DNA from: CAUZFZ01 sp963579025
GTDB lineage: Bacteria > Planctomycetota > Planctomycetia > Planctomycetales > Planctomycetaceae
Direction of reading: 5' to 3'
Length of the DNA stretch: 25,117 nt
NCBI GenBank assembly: GCA_963579025.1
Contig: CAUZFZ010000154.1
Location: forward strand, 1-25,117
Position 1 is the first letter of the stretch, and each line of letters begins with the position of its first letter. This document shows, one piece after another, positions 1-7,719 of this stretch. The position numbers were made by a program, and so were the translations under genes. Below the pieces are notes generated by a model. The model was not told the DNA's origin, searched no databases, and was given only the letters and a program-made list of their open reading frames with translations.

Positions 1-3
1 TCG

Positions 4-58
4 GGGGTTCTCGCGTCTTTGCACTACCGATTGCGTAGTGCAGAAACGCGAGAACCCC
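4..58. repeat. Long inverted repeat (24-bp arms, 7-nt loop)
   Basis: The arms at 4-27 and 35-58 pair over 24 positions with two mismatches, around the loop 28-34. It lies just beyond the stop codon of the leftward sulfatase gene, so it would be transcribed into that gene's 3' end. There is no T-tract, so a classical intrinsic terminator is not clear. A mobile palindromic (REP-like) repeat is the other reading. Confidence 0.8.
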
Positions 59-75
59 TGAGATAAACTCAGGGG
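55..75. repeat. Short perfect hairpin overlapping the larger one
   Basis: Arms 55-62 and 68-75 pair perfectly over 8 bp around a 5-nt loop (63-67). The first four bases of its left arm (55-58) are also the last bases of the larger inverted repeat at 4-58, so the two hairpins cannot form completely at the same time. No poly-T follows on either strand. Confidence 0.75.
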
Positions 76-121
76 CGGTAAATTCTCATTCACCGCACGC
101 CTGAACAACACACCGCTGCAA

Positions 122-1492
122 TCAGCGGGAAGGTGCTACGTCGACTTCCCAGTGGCTGAGCAGCTTGCGCAGGCTCGCCCGTTCTGCAGGTCGTGATTTC
201 AACAGGTCGTTCTTTTCGCCAGTGTCAGTGGACAGGTCGTAGAGCCATTCCATGGTCTCGTCGGCTTCGGTCTTGCGGACGTATTTGAGATCGCCATCAC
301 GAACGCCCCACCATGTGCGGTCGCCCCGCTTGCCTCGCCAGAAAAGTGTGCGTTCGATGTCCTCACACGGCGCGGTCAGGTGGTTGACGATGTCGTAGCC
401 ATCGAGTCGGGCCTGCGCGACTTCCGCCTGCGCGAGATTCATGAAGGACGCCGTCAGGTCGAACGTGACTGAGACCTGATGACTGACGGAATCCGGCTTG
501 ATCCGACCGGGCCAGCGCATGATCAGCGGTACTCGGATACCGCCCTCCAGCGTCGTGCTCTTGGCGCCGTTGAGCGGTCCCATGTTCGCAGCTCCAGCGA
601 ATCCGCCGTTGTCGGAGACGAATACGACAAGCGTGTCATCGGAGACGCCGGCTTTGTCGAGCGATACCAGTAACCGTCCGACTTCCGCATCGAGATCTTC
701 AAGCATGGCGACATACGCCTCGGCATCGCGCTCCGTCCAGTTCTCGGCGGTGACGACTTTGTCTGCGTCGTCCGGTCCCTGAAACGGGAAGTGCGGACAC
801 TCGTGTGAGACATACAGAAAGAAGGGCTTGCCCTTGTTCTGCTCGATGAAGGCCGCTGACGCGTCGGTAATCAAATGGGTCATATACCCATCGCGATAGA
901 CGGGCAGCCGTCCCTGAAACAGAACGTGCAGCTCACTCGTTTCGCGGTGATTGAAGTAGTGGACGTTACCGCCGAGGTAACCGAAGAAGTCGTCCCAGCC
1001 GTGTTCGATTGGATTGAAGTGCGGCTCGTAACCCAGGTGCCATTTGCCGAAAACTCCGCACGTGTAACCGGCTGTCTGCAACGCGCCGGGGATGACCGTC
1101 TGATCCGCCGGCAACCCTAATTCTCGCTTGTCGGCCAGCCGAATCGCATCGTTGTAGCGGCCGACATTGCCGGTTCCGATGGCGCATTCCAGTCCACCGG
1201 CGCGCTGTTGATAGCGACCGGTCAGGAAAGCCGTTCGGGTCGGGCTGCACTCAGGACCGTTCGCGTAGTGCTGAGTGAACCGGACTCCGTGTTTCGCGAG
1301 GCCGTCAATGTGCGGCGTCTTTGCGACCGGATGTCCGTAACAGCCGAGGTCTCCATAACCCATGTCGTCGGCGAGGATGAACACGATGTTGGGTCGTTCG
1401 GCAGCGTCGACTGGTCGCGCCAGCAGGAGCGCGAAACTGGACGCGGACAGAACAGCGCACAGACTGAGTTGGCTGCGGTGTGTTTTGATCAT
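122..1492 (-). CDS. Secreted sulfatase (arylsulfatase A family, S1)
   Basis: Predicted to hydrolyse sulfate esters, probably on sulfated polysaccharides, after export. The start at 1492 gives 456 residues with a signal peptide (about 1-31, basic MIKTHR then a hydrophobic core ending VDAA). An in-frame start 42 bases upstream would only add a polar stretch in front of it. The family signatures are clear: NIVFILADDMGYGD near residues 35-48 carries the metal-binding Asp pair, and CSPTR at residues 82-86 is the Cys-type formylglycine motif, with Thr in place of the commoner Ser. FGKWHLG and VFVSDNGG follow, as in the family. The cysteine must be oxidised by a formylglycine-generating enzyme, which is not encoded here. 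The substrate cannot be read from the sequence. It is divergent from the gene starting at 1748. Confidence 0.95.
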   Translation of the reverse strand: MIKTHRSQLSLCAVLSASSFALLLARPVDAAERPNIVFILADDMGYGDLGCYGHPVAKTPHIDGLAKHGVRFTQHYANGPECSPTRTAFLTGRYQQRAGGLECAIGTGNVGRYNDAIRLADKRELGLPADQTVIPGALQTAGYTCGVFGKWHLGYEPHFNPIEHGWDDFFGYLGGNVHYFNHRETSELHVLFQGRLPVYRDGYMTHLITDASAAFIEQNKGKPFFLYVSHECPHFPFQGPDDADKVVTAENWTERDAEAYVAMLEDLDAEVGRLLVSLDKAGVSDDTLVVFVSDNGGFAGAANMGPLNGAKSTTLEGGIRVPLIMRWPGRIKPDSVSHQVSVTFDLTASFMNLAQAEVAQARLDGYDIVNHLTAPCEDIERTLFWRGKRGDRTWWGVRDGDLKYVRKTEADETMEWLYDLSTDTGEKNDLLKSRPAERASLRKLLSHWEVDVAPSR

Positions 1493-1747
1493 TGTTGCCT
1501 GGCCATATGTTGGAGATTCCGCATCGACAGGCACTCAGCCCGGTCTGCTTCAAGCGAGCGAACTATCTTAACGCAGCGGACTGCGGAACACTCGGTCGGG
1601 TCCGCCCTGCTGAATTGGTTACGGCGAACGTCTACGCTGCGCGACACCTGTTCGGAATGACGGAGACGCCGACTGACCGTGAAACAACACCGTCTCGCCT
1701 GAAGTTCTATTTCAATGCCTCTATCCTGCCTCAACGAGTTTAGCGCC
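1493..1747. promoter_or_regulatory. Divergent intergenic region between sulfatase and SMP-30-like gene
   Basis: The 255 bases between two divergent starts must hold the promoters of both genes. I could not identify a convincing -35/-10 pair, operator or hairpin. Short open frames cross it on both strands but show no recognisable protein. Confidence 0.3.
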
Positions 1748-2770
1748 ATGAGAAAACACTCTGCCTACCTGACCCCGATTCTGTTGATCGCCATGACTTC
1801 CATGCTGCCCGCTGACGAGCTGACTGTCTCCGGAGACTCGTCGATTGTGCCGGCCGGGGCGAAGCTGGAAGCGCTGTGGGAGGAAGGTGGCTTTACCGAA
1901 GGCGCTGCGGCTGGACCGAATGGACTGATCTATTTCAGCGACTTTGCGCAGCCGTTCGATTCCGGGCCGGCCCGCATCATGAAGTTCGATCCGAAGACGG
2001 GTAAGACCGCAGTCCACAGTCCGAACAGTGGTATGGCCAACGGACTGATGTTTGATCGAGGAGGGCGTCTCGTTGCGTGCTGTGCCTCGCCGCTTGGGGG
2101 ACATCGAGCGCTGGTCGAAGTCAAATCGAACGGGTCCATCAAGCCGATTGTTTCCAGGTTCAAAGGAGGGCGATTTAACTCACCGAATGACCTGGTGATC
2201 GACCGCTCCGGGCGTATCTACTTCAGCGATCCGAAGTACGTCGGCCCTGAGAAAATGGAACTGCCGACGATGAATGTTTATCGGCTCGATCCGGATGGCT
2301 CTTTGCATCAGGCCACGACTGACATCGAGAAGCCGAACGGTGTCATGCTCTCGCCGGATGGCAGGACGCTTTATGTCGCCGAGACAAACAATGGCAGCGC
2401 GACGGCCGATCTGGACAAGGAGCCGGCGACTCCCGGACGCATGACGCTGAACGCGTTCCCGGTAAAGTCAAACGGTTCGCTCGGGAAGAAACGTGTGCTG
2501 CACGACTTCGGCAAAGAAACAGGGATCGACGGAATGACGGTGGATTCCGCCGGCCACATCTTTGCGGCCGTGCGATCGGCCAGTCGTTTCGGCATCGTGG
2601 CGTTCGATACCGATGGCAAGGAACTGGCTTACATCCAGACGCCAACGTTGCCGACGAATTGCGTCTTCGGGCGGGGCGACCAGAACCAAACACTGCACAT
2701 CACCGCCGGCAGTGGGCTGTATCGGATCAGGTTGGCAGTGACGGGACATCATCCGGCGCTGGCAAAGTAG
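1748..2770 (+). CDS. SMP-30/gluconolactonase/LRE-like secreted beta-propeller protein
   Basis: A 340-residue protein of the SMP-30/gluconolactonase (SGL) superfamily, six-bladed propellers that often hydrolyse sugar lactones or act as esterases with a bound divalent metal. The start at 1748 (MRKHSAYL) gives a clean signal peptide ending near MLPADE; an in-frame ATG 33 bases upstream adds only a polar leader. Family landmarks are FNSPNDLVIDRSGRIYFSDP in the middle, EKPNGVMLSPDGRTLYVAET in the next blade and GIDGMTVDSAGHIFAAV after it, where Asn and Asp are the usual metal ligands. It is predicted periplasmic or extracellular. The exact substrate is unknown; the neighbouring sulfatase would fit sugar catabolism, but they do not share a transcript. 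Confidence 0.9.
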   Translation: MRKHSAYLTPILLIAMTSMLPADELTVSGDSSIVPAGAKLEALWEEGGFTEGAAAGPNGLIYFSDFAQPFDSGPARIMKFDPKTGKTAVHSPNSGMANGLMFDRGGRLVACCASPLGGHRALVEVKSNGSIKPIVSRFKGGRFNSPNDLVIDRSGRIYFSDPKYVGPEKMELPTMNVYRLDPDGSLHQATTDIEKPNGVMLSPDGRTLYVAETNNGSATADLDKEPATPGRMTLNAFPVKSNGSLGKKRVLHDFGKETGIDGMTVDSAGHIFAAVRSASRFGIVAFDTDGKELAYIQTPTLPTNCVFGRGDQNQTLHITAGSGLYRIRLAVTGHHPALAK

Positions 2771-2895
2771 TGCGTTCTCAAGGCTAAGAATTGGGGATGA
2801 CCCGAGTAGCGAAAGTCGCCAAGACTTTCGGCCAGTCGCGGGGAGCCGAAACGCTGGCGAGTTTCGCTACCCCACAATCAAGCCTTGAAGACGCA
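2771..2895. repeat. MITE-like inverted-repeat element
   Basis: The element has terminal inverted repeats at 2771-2785 and 2881-2895 (13 of 15 pair). Further inward, 2806-2814 pairs with 2862-2870, and an internal 8-bp hairpin has arms 2810-2817 and 2823-2830. It begins at the first base after the stop codon of the upstream gene. GTAG occurs on both flanks (2767-2770 and 2896-2899), which could be a short target duplication or chance. No open frame of note lies inside, so it is a non-coding, probably mobilised repeat. It may also end transcription of the SMP-30-like gene. Confidence 0.7.
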
Positions 2896-2912
2896 GTAGT
2901 CATCTGGCTGCT

Positions 2913-3122
2913 CTACAGATCGCGGCCACAGTGTCGGCACTGACTGGCAGCCGCTTCTGTTTCCTGTCCGCAATGCGGGCAGTTGAGCTGCACGTCAGCC
3001 GCGGCCGGGGGCTCGGAGGGACGCGACCCACCGCGACCTCGCATGAACGCCGCTGCGATACATCCGACGATGACCACCAGAATCAGAAGCTCCATGACAC
3101 CAATCGGCATGAACATAGCCAC
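2913..3122 (-). CDS. Membrane-anchored zinc-ribbon microprotein (copy 3)
   Basis: A 69-residue protein with one N-terminal transmembrane helix (about residues 7-27), a short basic Gly/Arg linker (RGRGG), a Pro/Ala spacer and a C-terminal zinc ribbon CPHC-x10-CRHC. The start is GTG at 3122: a GGAGG lies 5 bases upstream, while an ATG at 3116 would sit 11 bases from it. It is the last of three tandem paralogues; its C-terminal 24 residues are nearly the same as those of the gene at 3186-3398. The fold should place the ribbon in the cytoplasm if the helix is a signal anchor with positive residues inside. Its function is unknown; such ribbons usually bind zinc and mediate protein contacts. Confidence 0.75.
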   Translation of the reverse strand: MAMFMPIGVMELLILVVIVGCIAAAFMRGRGGSRPSEPPAAADVQLNCPHCGQETEAAASQCRHCGRDL

Positions 3123-3185
3123 GTGACCCTCCAGGCATTCGCAATGGAATGATGAATCGCGGACCTGTACCGGTCGGAAGACCTT

Positions 3186-3398
3186 CTACAGCTCTTTCCC
3201 GCAGTGCTGGCATTGAGGGCTGGCCGCTTCAGTTTCCTCACCGCAATGCGGGCAGTTGAGCAACACGCCGGCGGCCGCGGGCGGCTCCGGCGCATTGCCA
3301 CCGGATTTTCGTCCCCCGAACGCAGCTCTCAGACCGAACACGACCCCGATGACGACAACGAGGACAAACAGGAGCAACACAGGGCTGAAGAGCATCAT
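3186..3398 (-). CDS. Membrane-anchored zinc-ribbon microprotein (copy 2)
   Basis: A 70-residue protein built like its neighbours: a hydrophobic helix (about residues 5-23, rich in Leu and Val), a basic Gly-rich linker, a Pro/Ala spacer (PEPPAAAG) and a C-terminal CPHC-x10-CQHC zinc ribbon ending in CGKEL. Its ATG at 3398 follows directly on the stop codon of the upstream paralogue (TAA then ATG), so the two are probably translationally coupled. A second ATG follows immediately. The gene at 2913-3122 lies 63 bases downstream. It matches no named family that I can assign; the repeated architecture and conserved cysteines argue that it is real. Confidence 0.75.
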   Translation of the reverse strand: MMLFSPVLLLFVLVVVIGVVFGLRAAFGGRKSGGNAPEPPAAAGVLLNCPHCGEETEAASPQCQHCGKEL

Positions 3399-3593
3399 TT
3401 ACTGGAGTTCCTTTCCGCATTGCTGGCAGTGCTTGCGACCGACTTCGGTTGGCTGTCCGCAATGGAAGCAGGTGAGTTTGGCTTCGCGAGTTTCGAAACT
3501 TGAAATCGAATCCATGCCGGCACTCAGACCGAACAGAGCAAACGCGCTGCCGACCATCACGATCATGAAGATCCCCAGAATCGTCCAGATCAT
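3399..3593 (-). CDS. Membrane-anchored zinc-ribbon microprotein (copy 1)
   Basis: A 64-residue protein, first of the tandem trio in transcription order. It has a hydrophobic helix at about residues 2-23 (MIWTILGIFMIVMVGSAFAL), a short linker without the Pro/Ala spacer, and a C-terminal ribbon CFHC-x10-CQQC ending in CGKELQ. It is the most divergent of the three: the first ribbon knuckle is CFHCG instead of CPHCG and it lacks the basic Gly/Arg linker. Its stop codon abuts the start of the next copy. Any promoter should lie in 3594-3725. Function unknown. Confidence 0.7.
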   Translation of the reverse strand: MIWTILGIFMIVMVGSAFALFGLSAGMDSISSFETREAKLTCFHCGQPTEVGRKHCQQCGKELQ

Positions 3594-3725
3594 GACTCAC
3601 CAGGCCAGAGGAATCGGTGTTGCGGAATGACTGTCGGAAACCGGCAGAGGTGAGATTCATCTTACAGCCTGGTAGTATCATTCGCGGCGCGGGTTGAAAG
3701 AAGTCCGTGTCGTTAAGCATCGTCC

Positions 3726-3826
3726 TGGCAATAACTGTCCGAAATGATCAGCCGCAGGGCGTTAGCCCCGGTTGCTGCACAGAACCGGGGCTAACGCCCT
3801 GCGGCTGATTGTCACGGTTATTTCCA
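3726..3826. repeat. Long palindrome with perfect 27-bp stem
   Basis: Arms 3747-3773 and 3783-3809 pair perfectly over 27 bp with a 9-nt loop. Outside them, 3726-3740 and 3811-3826 pair imperfectly, so the full structure covers about 100 bases. It lies in the 294-base divergent gap between the zinc-ribbon trio and the DUF1570 gene. The core looks like the palindromic repeats spread through planctomycete genomes. No T-tract follows, and it lies between two divergent starts, so a terminator role is unlikely. The rest of 3594-3887 shows nothing else recognisable. Confidence 0.85.
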
Positions 3827-3887
3827 GACTGCCCCTAAGGCTTTCGATGACAGGCCAGCGCGTCGCACCAGGACCGAAAGAGATCAG

Positions 3888-5366
3888 ATGCCCATCTCTA
3901 CGCGTCTCGTGACCACCCGAACTGTTCCGTGGCTGGCGCTTGTGCTGCTCGTGTCGGCACGGATCGTCACCGCCGACGAGTTTCGTTACGTGGACCAGGA
4001 CGGCAAGGCGGTTGACGTCGAGGCTCGTCTGTACGGCACGGGGCAGGGAGCTATCGCCTTGGAACTTGGCGATGGTTCGTTACGGATTATTCCTCAGGAA
4101 GCAGTGCAGAAACGCGTCCCGGGACCTGATCCCAAACCAATGGCTCCGCAGGCCATGCTGCAGCGTCTGAAGGACGAATTTGGTGAAGAGAAGTTTCGAG
4201 GTACGGTGCATGGCCAGTATGTGATCGGCGTCGTGCTGACGGCTCCACTGCCAAAGACCTCTGAGGGGCGTGTACAGAAAAACCTGCGTAAAGCTGCTCG
4301 CTACATGGTGGGGATTGAGGCCAAATTCAAGCGATTCTGCACCTCGATGCGTGTGCCTCGAGACGAACCGACGTTCCCGCTTGTCGTGCTCCTGTTTGAA
4401 ACGGACGACGACTTCGAGGACTACACAACGAAGCAAAGTGGTGGAACTGGCCTCTCCGCTGGGAACATCGCCGGTTTCTATTCGTCGCTGACAAATTTTC
4501 TCTACGTGCGCATGAGCGAGTGCTACACGTTTGCGACACCGCTGCACGAAGCGATTCATCAGCAGTGCTTCAACACGCGCGTGCTGTCGCGACTGGCTCC
4601 GATTCCGGTGTGGTTTGCCGAGGGGATCGCAACCGGGTTTGAAGGCAACGGTGACAGCGTCCGCAGCGATCCGCAGCAACTCAACGCCCAGTATGCGAAG
4701 TTGCTGATGGAAGCAGGCGGACCACCGCGGGGGATGTCGTGGTCAGACGTTGTGACCACCGACGCTGTCTTTCGCGGAGACATTTTCGCGGGCGAGGCCT
4801 ATCTGCACGCATGGAGCATGCACTGGCTTCTGGTCAGCAAACATCGCCGCGAGTACGCCGACTATCTGAAGTACCTGAATACGCTTGAGCCGCTGAGTGA
4901 TGTGTCAAATCGAATCCGGCTGCAGAAGTTTGAAGAACTGTTCGGCATGTCCCCTGATGCAATCCAGAGGGACTTCGTGCCAACCTTCAACACGGCTTTG
5001 AAGCGTGCAAAGTTTCCCGCAGACCCCAACGATCGACCAGGTATCATCAGCCGACAGACGAATCTTGCGGGGATCGATGTCTATGCCGAGTCCAACGGCC
5101 GCACCATGAAGATCGAGGCCCAGTTGCGCAATATCTCTCCACTGCGTGAGATGGCGTACTACGTCGTCGTCGTGACGGCGAGTGGTGAGTACGTGGACTG
5201 GTACTTGCCGCGAATGAAGATCAATCAGTTCATGAAGCTCGATCCTAAATCGATGCGCGTCTCTGGCGGGCGATCATTCGATGTGCACGTAGTATCGACA
5301 CCGGCCGACAGCTCGATGAATGACCGCTGGGCGAACGGGCAACTGCCGTCGCTGCGCCGAAGGTGA
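3888..5366 (+). CDS. DUF1570 family HExxH metallopeptidase-like secreted protein
   Basis: A 492-residue exported protein. Residues 1-29 form a signal peptide ending in VTADE. Residues about 31-76 resemble the SHD1-type beta module that planctomycetes often fuse to secreted proteins (FRYVDQDGKAVDVEARL, then IIPQEAV). The catalytic-looking domain follows: HEAIH at residues 220-224 is an HExxH zinc site, and E245 in VWFAEGIATGFEG is in the position of the third ligand, as in gluzincin-type peptidases and DUF1570 proteins. The C-terminal part (about 390-480) is a beta-rich region of unknown role. Substrate unknown. The gene converges on the lipoprotein gene at 5374 with only 7 bases between them. 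Confidence 0.85.
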   Translation: MPISTRLVTTRTVPWLALVLLVSARIVTADEFRYVDQDGKAVDVEARLYGTGQGAIALELGDGSLRIIPQEAVQKRVPGPDPKPMAPQAMLQRLKDEFGEEKFRGTVHGQYVIGVVLTAPLPKTSEGRVQKNLRKAARYMVGIEAKFKRFCTSMRVPRDEPTFPLVVLLFETDDDFEDYTTKQSGGTGLSAGNIAGFYSSLTNFLYVRMSECYTFATPLHEAIHQQCFNTRVLSRLAPIPVWFAEGIATGFEGNGDSVRSDPQQLNAQYAKLLMEAGGPPRGMSWSDVVTTDAVFRGDIFAGEAYLHAWSMHWLLVSKHRREYADYLKYLNTLEPLSDVSNRIRLQKFEELFGMSPDAIQRDFVPTFNTALKRAKFPADPNDRPGIISRQTNLAGIDVYAESNGRTMKIEAQLRNISPLREMAYYVVVVTASGEYVDWYLPRMKINQFMKLDPKSMRVSGGRSFDVHVVSTPADSSMNDRWANGQLPSLRRR

Positions 5367-5373
5367 CCTGAGT

Positions 5374-5757
5374 TTACTGCGTCACAAGCAGTGCCAGTTC
5401 GTTACCGTCGCTCAATGTGCGGTGCAGCGTGACGGTTTTCTCCGGGGGAGCTGTTTCGTCGAGCGCGGCAGGTACGTCACCCGTTGAGGGAGGCGAGACT
5501 CGCAACACGATCCGACACGGCAAGCCGCTATCCTCTTCCGTCGCGTGTGCGATCGTCGCTGAGAAATACCCATCAGAATCAGCGAAGACCGTGACGGGCG
5601 GTGGACTGCTCGCATTTTTGCGTGCCATCGGTTCGAGCAGGATTTCACCTTCCGTGGGAATCCCGTCCAGCAGCAGCCGCCCGGAGACGGTGATCGCGTC
5701 CGATTGCTCTGAGCATCCGAAACAGGCCAGTACGATCAGGATGGTGAAAATTCGCAT
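5374..5757 (-). CDS. Small lipoprotein, carboxypeptidase-regulatory-like fold
   Basis: A 127-residue lipoprotein: MRIFTILIVLACFGC places a lipobox cysteine at residue 15. The rest reads as a single beta-sandwich (TVSGRLLLDGIPTEGEILL, a turn with VFADSDGYFSATI, then RIVLRVSPPS), the pattern of planctomycete lipoproteins with a carboxypeptidase-regulatory/transthyretin-like domain. The start at 5757 was chosen because it opens the signal sequence; the frame continues upstream into the end of the DUF1559 gene, but that part lacks signal character. GGAAAG lies just upstream. It sits 43 bases after the DUF1559 gene on the same strand, a pairing often seen in this phylum, so it is probably co-transcribed. 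Function unknown. Confidence 0.8.
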   Translation of the reverse strand: MRIFTILIVLACFGCSEQSDAITVSGRLLLDGIPTEGEILLEPMARKNASSPPPVTVFADSDGYFSATIAHATEEDSGLPCRIVLRVSPPSTGDVPAALDETAPPEKTVTLHRTLSDGNELALLVTQ

Positions 5758-5800
5758 GTGCTTTCCGGGCAGTCCACAGTGTCTCAGCGACACAAATCGA

Positions 5801-6955
5801 TTAGCCGCCTGTCGAAACCGGCTCTCCGCCCATGATGGTCGACAGAGCTTCCAGGACATTCTGGTCGAGGCTCTCATTGAGGAACCGTGAGTTGCCGTCG
5901 CCCATCAGAAAATACGCTCCCCCGGGATGGTGCGACTGGAATGAGTACATCGGCCGTTCCGTACTGATGCTGGGCAAATCAACCGGTTTCGGATTGATCG
6001 GAAACGGGACACCCACCGACGGTGAGGCGTCAGCGCAGTTGGGGAGACGGATATCTCGTGTCACGGCGTACGGACCGGCGACCCAGGTTCCGCCCGGCGT
6101 TGGCGCGAAATACAGAACCGCGGCCATCGCCCAAGGATACTCGACGGGACCTCGGGGAAAGGCAACGCCACCACCGCCCATCGTCAGGCGTGCGCCCGCT
6201 TTCTCACCCATCAGAATCGTGTTCGATGCACCATCCAGAATGCTTTGCAGACCGCAAGTGCTGTTGTAGCCGAATGCACCGCGCGTCTCGGCGGGCCAGT
6301 TCGACCAGTAATGTCGCAGCCCGCCCGGGCAGGATGCCTCCGCCGAGCCTGGCAGTGCTTTGATAATGTCCCGTCCGTGACAGAATGAATAATCCGTCAC
6401 AGCACTCGCCATCCAGTGCGCGGAGCTGCCGGACGCACCGGGATCACCGACGGTTTTGTTACCCCGCGGCGCGCTTGGACAGATGAGTCCGGGGATAACC
6501 GTGAAGTTGAACTGCCAGTGCCGTCGGTCATTCGAATTCGTCATGCTGCTGAGCCACGTCCCATTGAAGTCGTAGCTGCTATACAACGGTGCTTGGTCCA
6601 GGAAGGGGAGCAGCATGTGGAATCCGGTCCAGTGGCTGCGGTAGCGGAGCGGATCTGCTGCTGGTGGCGGCGGCGGCGGATTGCCATCTTCCTGCCGCAC
6701 AAAACTCGGCGGGAACAGCCCGTGAGTCGATTCGTAATTGTGCAGGGCGAGTCCGAGCTGCTTCAGGTTATTCAGGCACTGTGCCGCTCGGGCACGCTCG
6801 CGGGCCTGTTGAACAGCGGGCAGGATCAGCGCGACAAGGGTCCCGATGATGGCGATGACAACCAGCAGCTCGATCAGCGTGAATCCCCGACGCGCACGCG
6901 GCGGCGCTGTCGTCAATTCCGGTTGCAGTTTGTGAGGGCTGTCTGAGACGCACAT
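5801..6955 (-). CDS. DUF1559 domain protein with type IV prepilin-like N-terminus
   Basis: A 384-residue protein of the DUF1559 family, which is greatly expanded in planctomycetes. The prepilin cleavage/methylation motif is RRG-FTLIELLVVIAIIG, with G24 before the cut, F25 after it and Glu at mature position 5, followed by the hydrophobic pseudopilin helix. The typical continuation ALILPAVQQARERARAAQC and CLNNLKQLGLALHNYES is present. The C-terminal signature HHPGGAYFLMGDGNSRFL is the usual H-x-GG-x7-DG element. It should be processed by a prepilin peptidase and held in the inner membrane or a pseudopilus. The cargo or partner is unknown. Followed by a lipoprotein gene, as is common. Confidence 0.93.
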   Translation of the reverse strand: MCVSDSPHKLQPELTTAPPRARRGFTLIELLVVIAIIGTLVALILPAVQQARERARAAQCLNNLKQLGLALHNYESTHGLFPPSFVRQEDGNPPPPPPAADPLRYRSHWTGFHMLLPFLDQAPLYSSYDFNGTWLSSMTNSNDRRHWQFNFTVIPGLICPSAPRGNKTVGDPGASGSSAHWMASAVTDYSFCHGRDIIKALPGSAEASCPGGLRHYWSNWPAETRGAFGYNSTCGLQSILDGASNTILMGEKAGARLTMGGGGVAFPRGPVEYPWAMAAVLYFAPTPGGTWVAGPYAVTRDIRLPNCADASPSVGVPFPINPKPVDLPSISTERPMYSFQSHHPGGAYFLMGDGNSRFLNESLDQNVLEALSTIMGGEPVSTGG

Positions 6956-7118
6956 GTTGCTTCAGTCGGCATCAGTGGATTTCTTCGTGACCTGGCTCGC
7001 GCGCGAAACCAGATCGTGCCATGTCAGCCAAAAGAATCTACGCCACCGGGACACCCGTTCGTAGACGAAAGACGGCGAGTTCACGAATGCCGCGGAAGAT
7101 CATCACTCGCGTGATTGG

Positions 7119-7541
7119 TTACTCGGATACCGGCGGTGCGTCGGTTGACGCGGGAACCGGCGTCTGCGTTCCCGCAGAATCCGATGATCCACTATCACCG
7201 GCGGTTTCCGACGTTTCTTCCTGTGTCGGATTACTCTGATCGTCCGAATTCGGACGTTTTTCCGGCGTTGTCTGGCCACCGTGCTCGTCAGTCTTCGCGG
7301 GTGCCGAGTTAGCGGAATCCGCTTCTGGCTCAGGCGCGTCCTTCACCGCGGCGACCGGAACTTCAAACGGAGGCGGAGCCGGTGCCGGTTCAATCAGCGT
7401 CATCCAGACGCCTGCTGACCGGCATGCACACTTGCGTGACACTGTGTCCACTGATGACCGCTCGGTGCGTCCGCATTCCGGGCATTTCCAGAAACGACGG
7501 ACATCGTGGACTATTCTCAGACCCGGACCTTTGATGGCAAT
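7119..7541 (-). CDS. Zinc-ribbon protein with Pro/Ala/acidic tail; non-canonical or lost start
   Basis: The frame is open from 7586 to the stop at 7119-7121. The part from 7541 reads like a complete small protein: I/M-AIKGPGLRIVHDVRRFWK, then a ribbon CPEC-x14-CAC, then GVWMTLIEP and a low-complexity Pro/Ala/Glu tail of about 85 residues. No ATG, GTG or TTG occurs in frame before GTG at 7451, and starting there would cut off the first CPEC pair. The natural first codon would be ATT at 7541, with AGGAG only 1 base ahead of it (7543-7547). So it either uses a rare ATT start, has lost its start, or the base is a sequencing error. The gene is divergent from the DUF368 gene. Function unknown; probably cytoplasmic. 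Confidence 0.55.
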   Translation of the reverse strand: MAIKGPGLRIVHDVRRFWKCPECGRTERSSVDTVSRKCACRSAGVWMTLIEPAPAPPPFEVPVAAVKDAPEPEADSANSAPAKTDEHGGQTTPEKRPNSDDQSNPTQEETSETAGDSGSSDSAGTQTPVPASTDAPPVSE

Positions 7542-7719
7542 GCTCCTGGATTGTCGGGACGCCAGTGACTCATCTTCTGCCCACGGCTAATCCTGACGTA
7601 TCTTTCGCCGAAGGTTCCGGATGGCAAGGTAACGTGCCGTGACCACGGCGTGTAAGGCAGCGGCGGAGAAATTGCATTCCCGCCCAGTCCGGATTCGCCA
7701 TTGATTGCCGTCCGTCGTG

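Noticed and set aside
55..75. Rho-independent terminator for the sulfatase gene
   Set aside because: The stem is GC-rich, but no T-tract follows on the minus strand, so the intrinsic terminator criterion is not met.
2767..2899. GTAG target-site duplication around the 2771-2895 element
   Set aside because: A 4-base match, part of which is the stop codon of the upstream gene, is too short to claim without an empty-site comparison.
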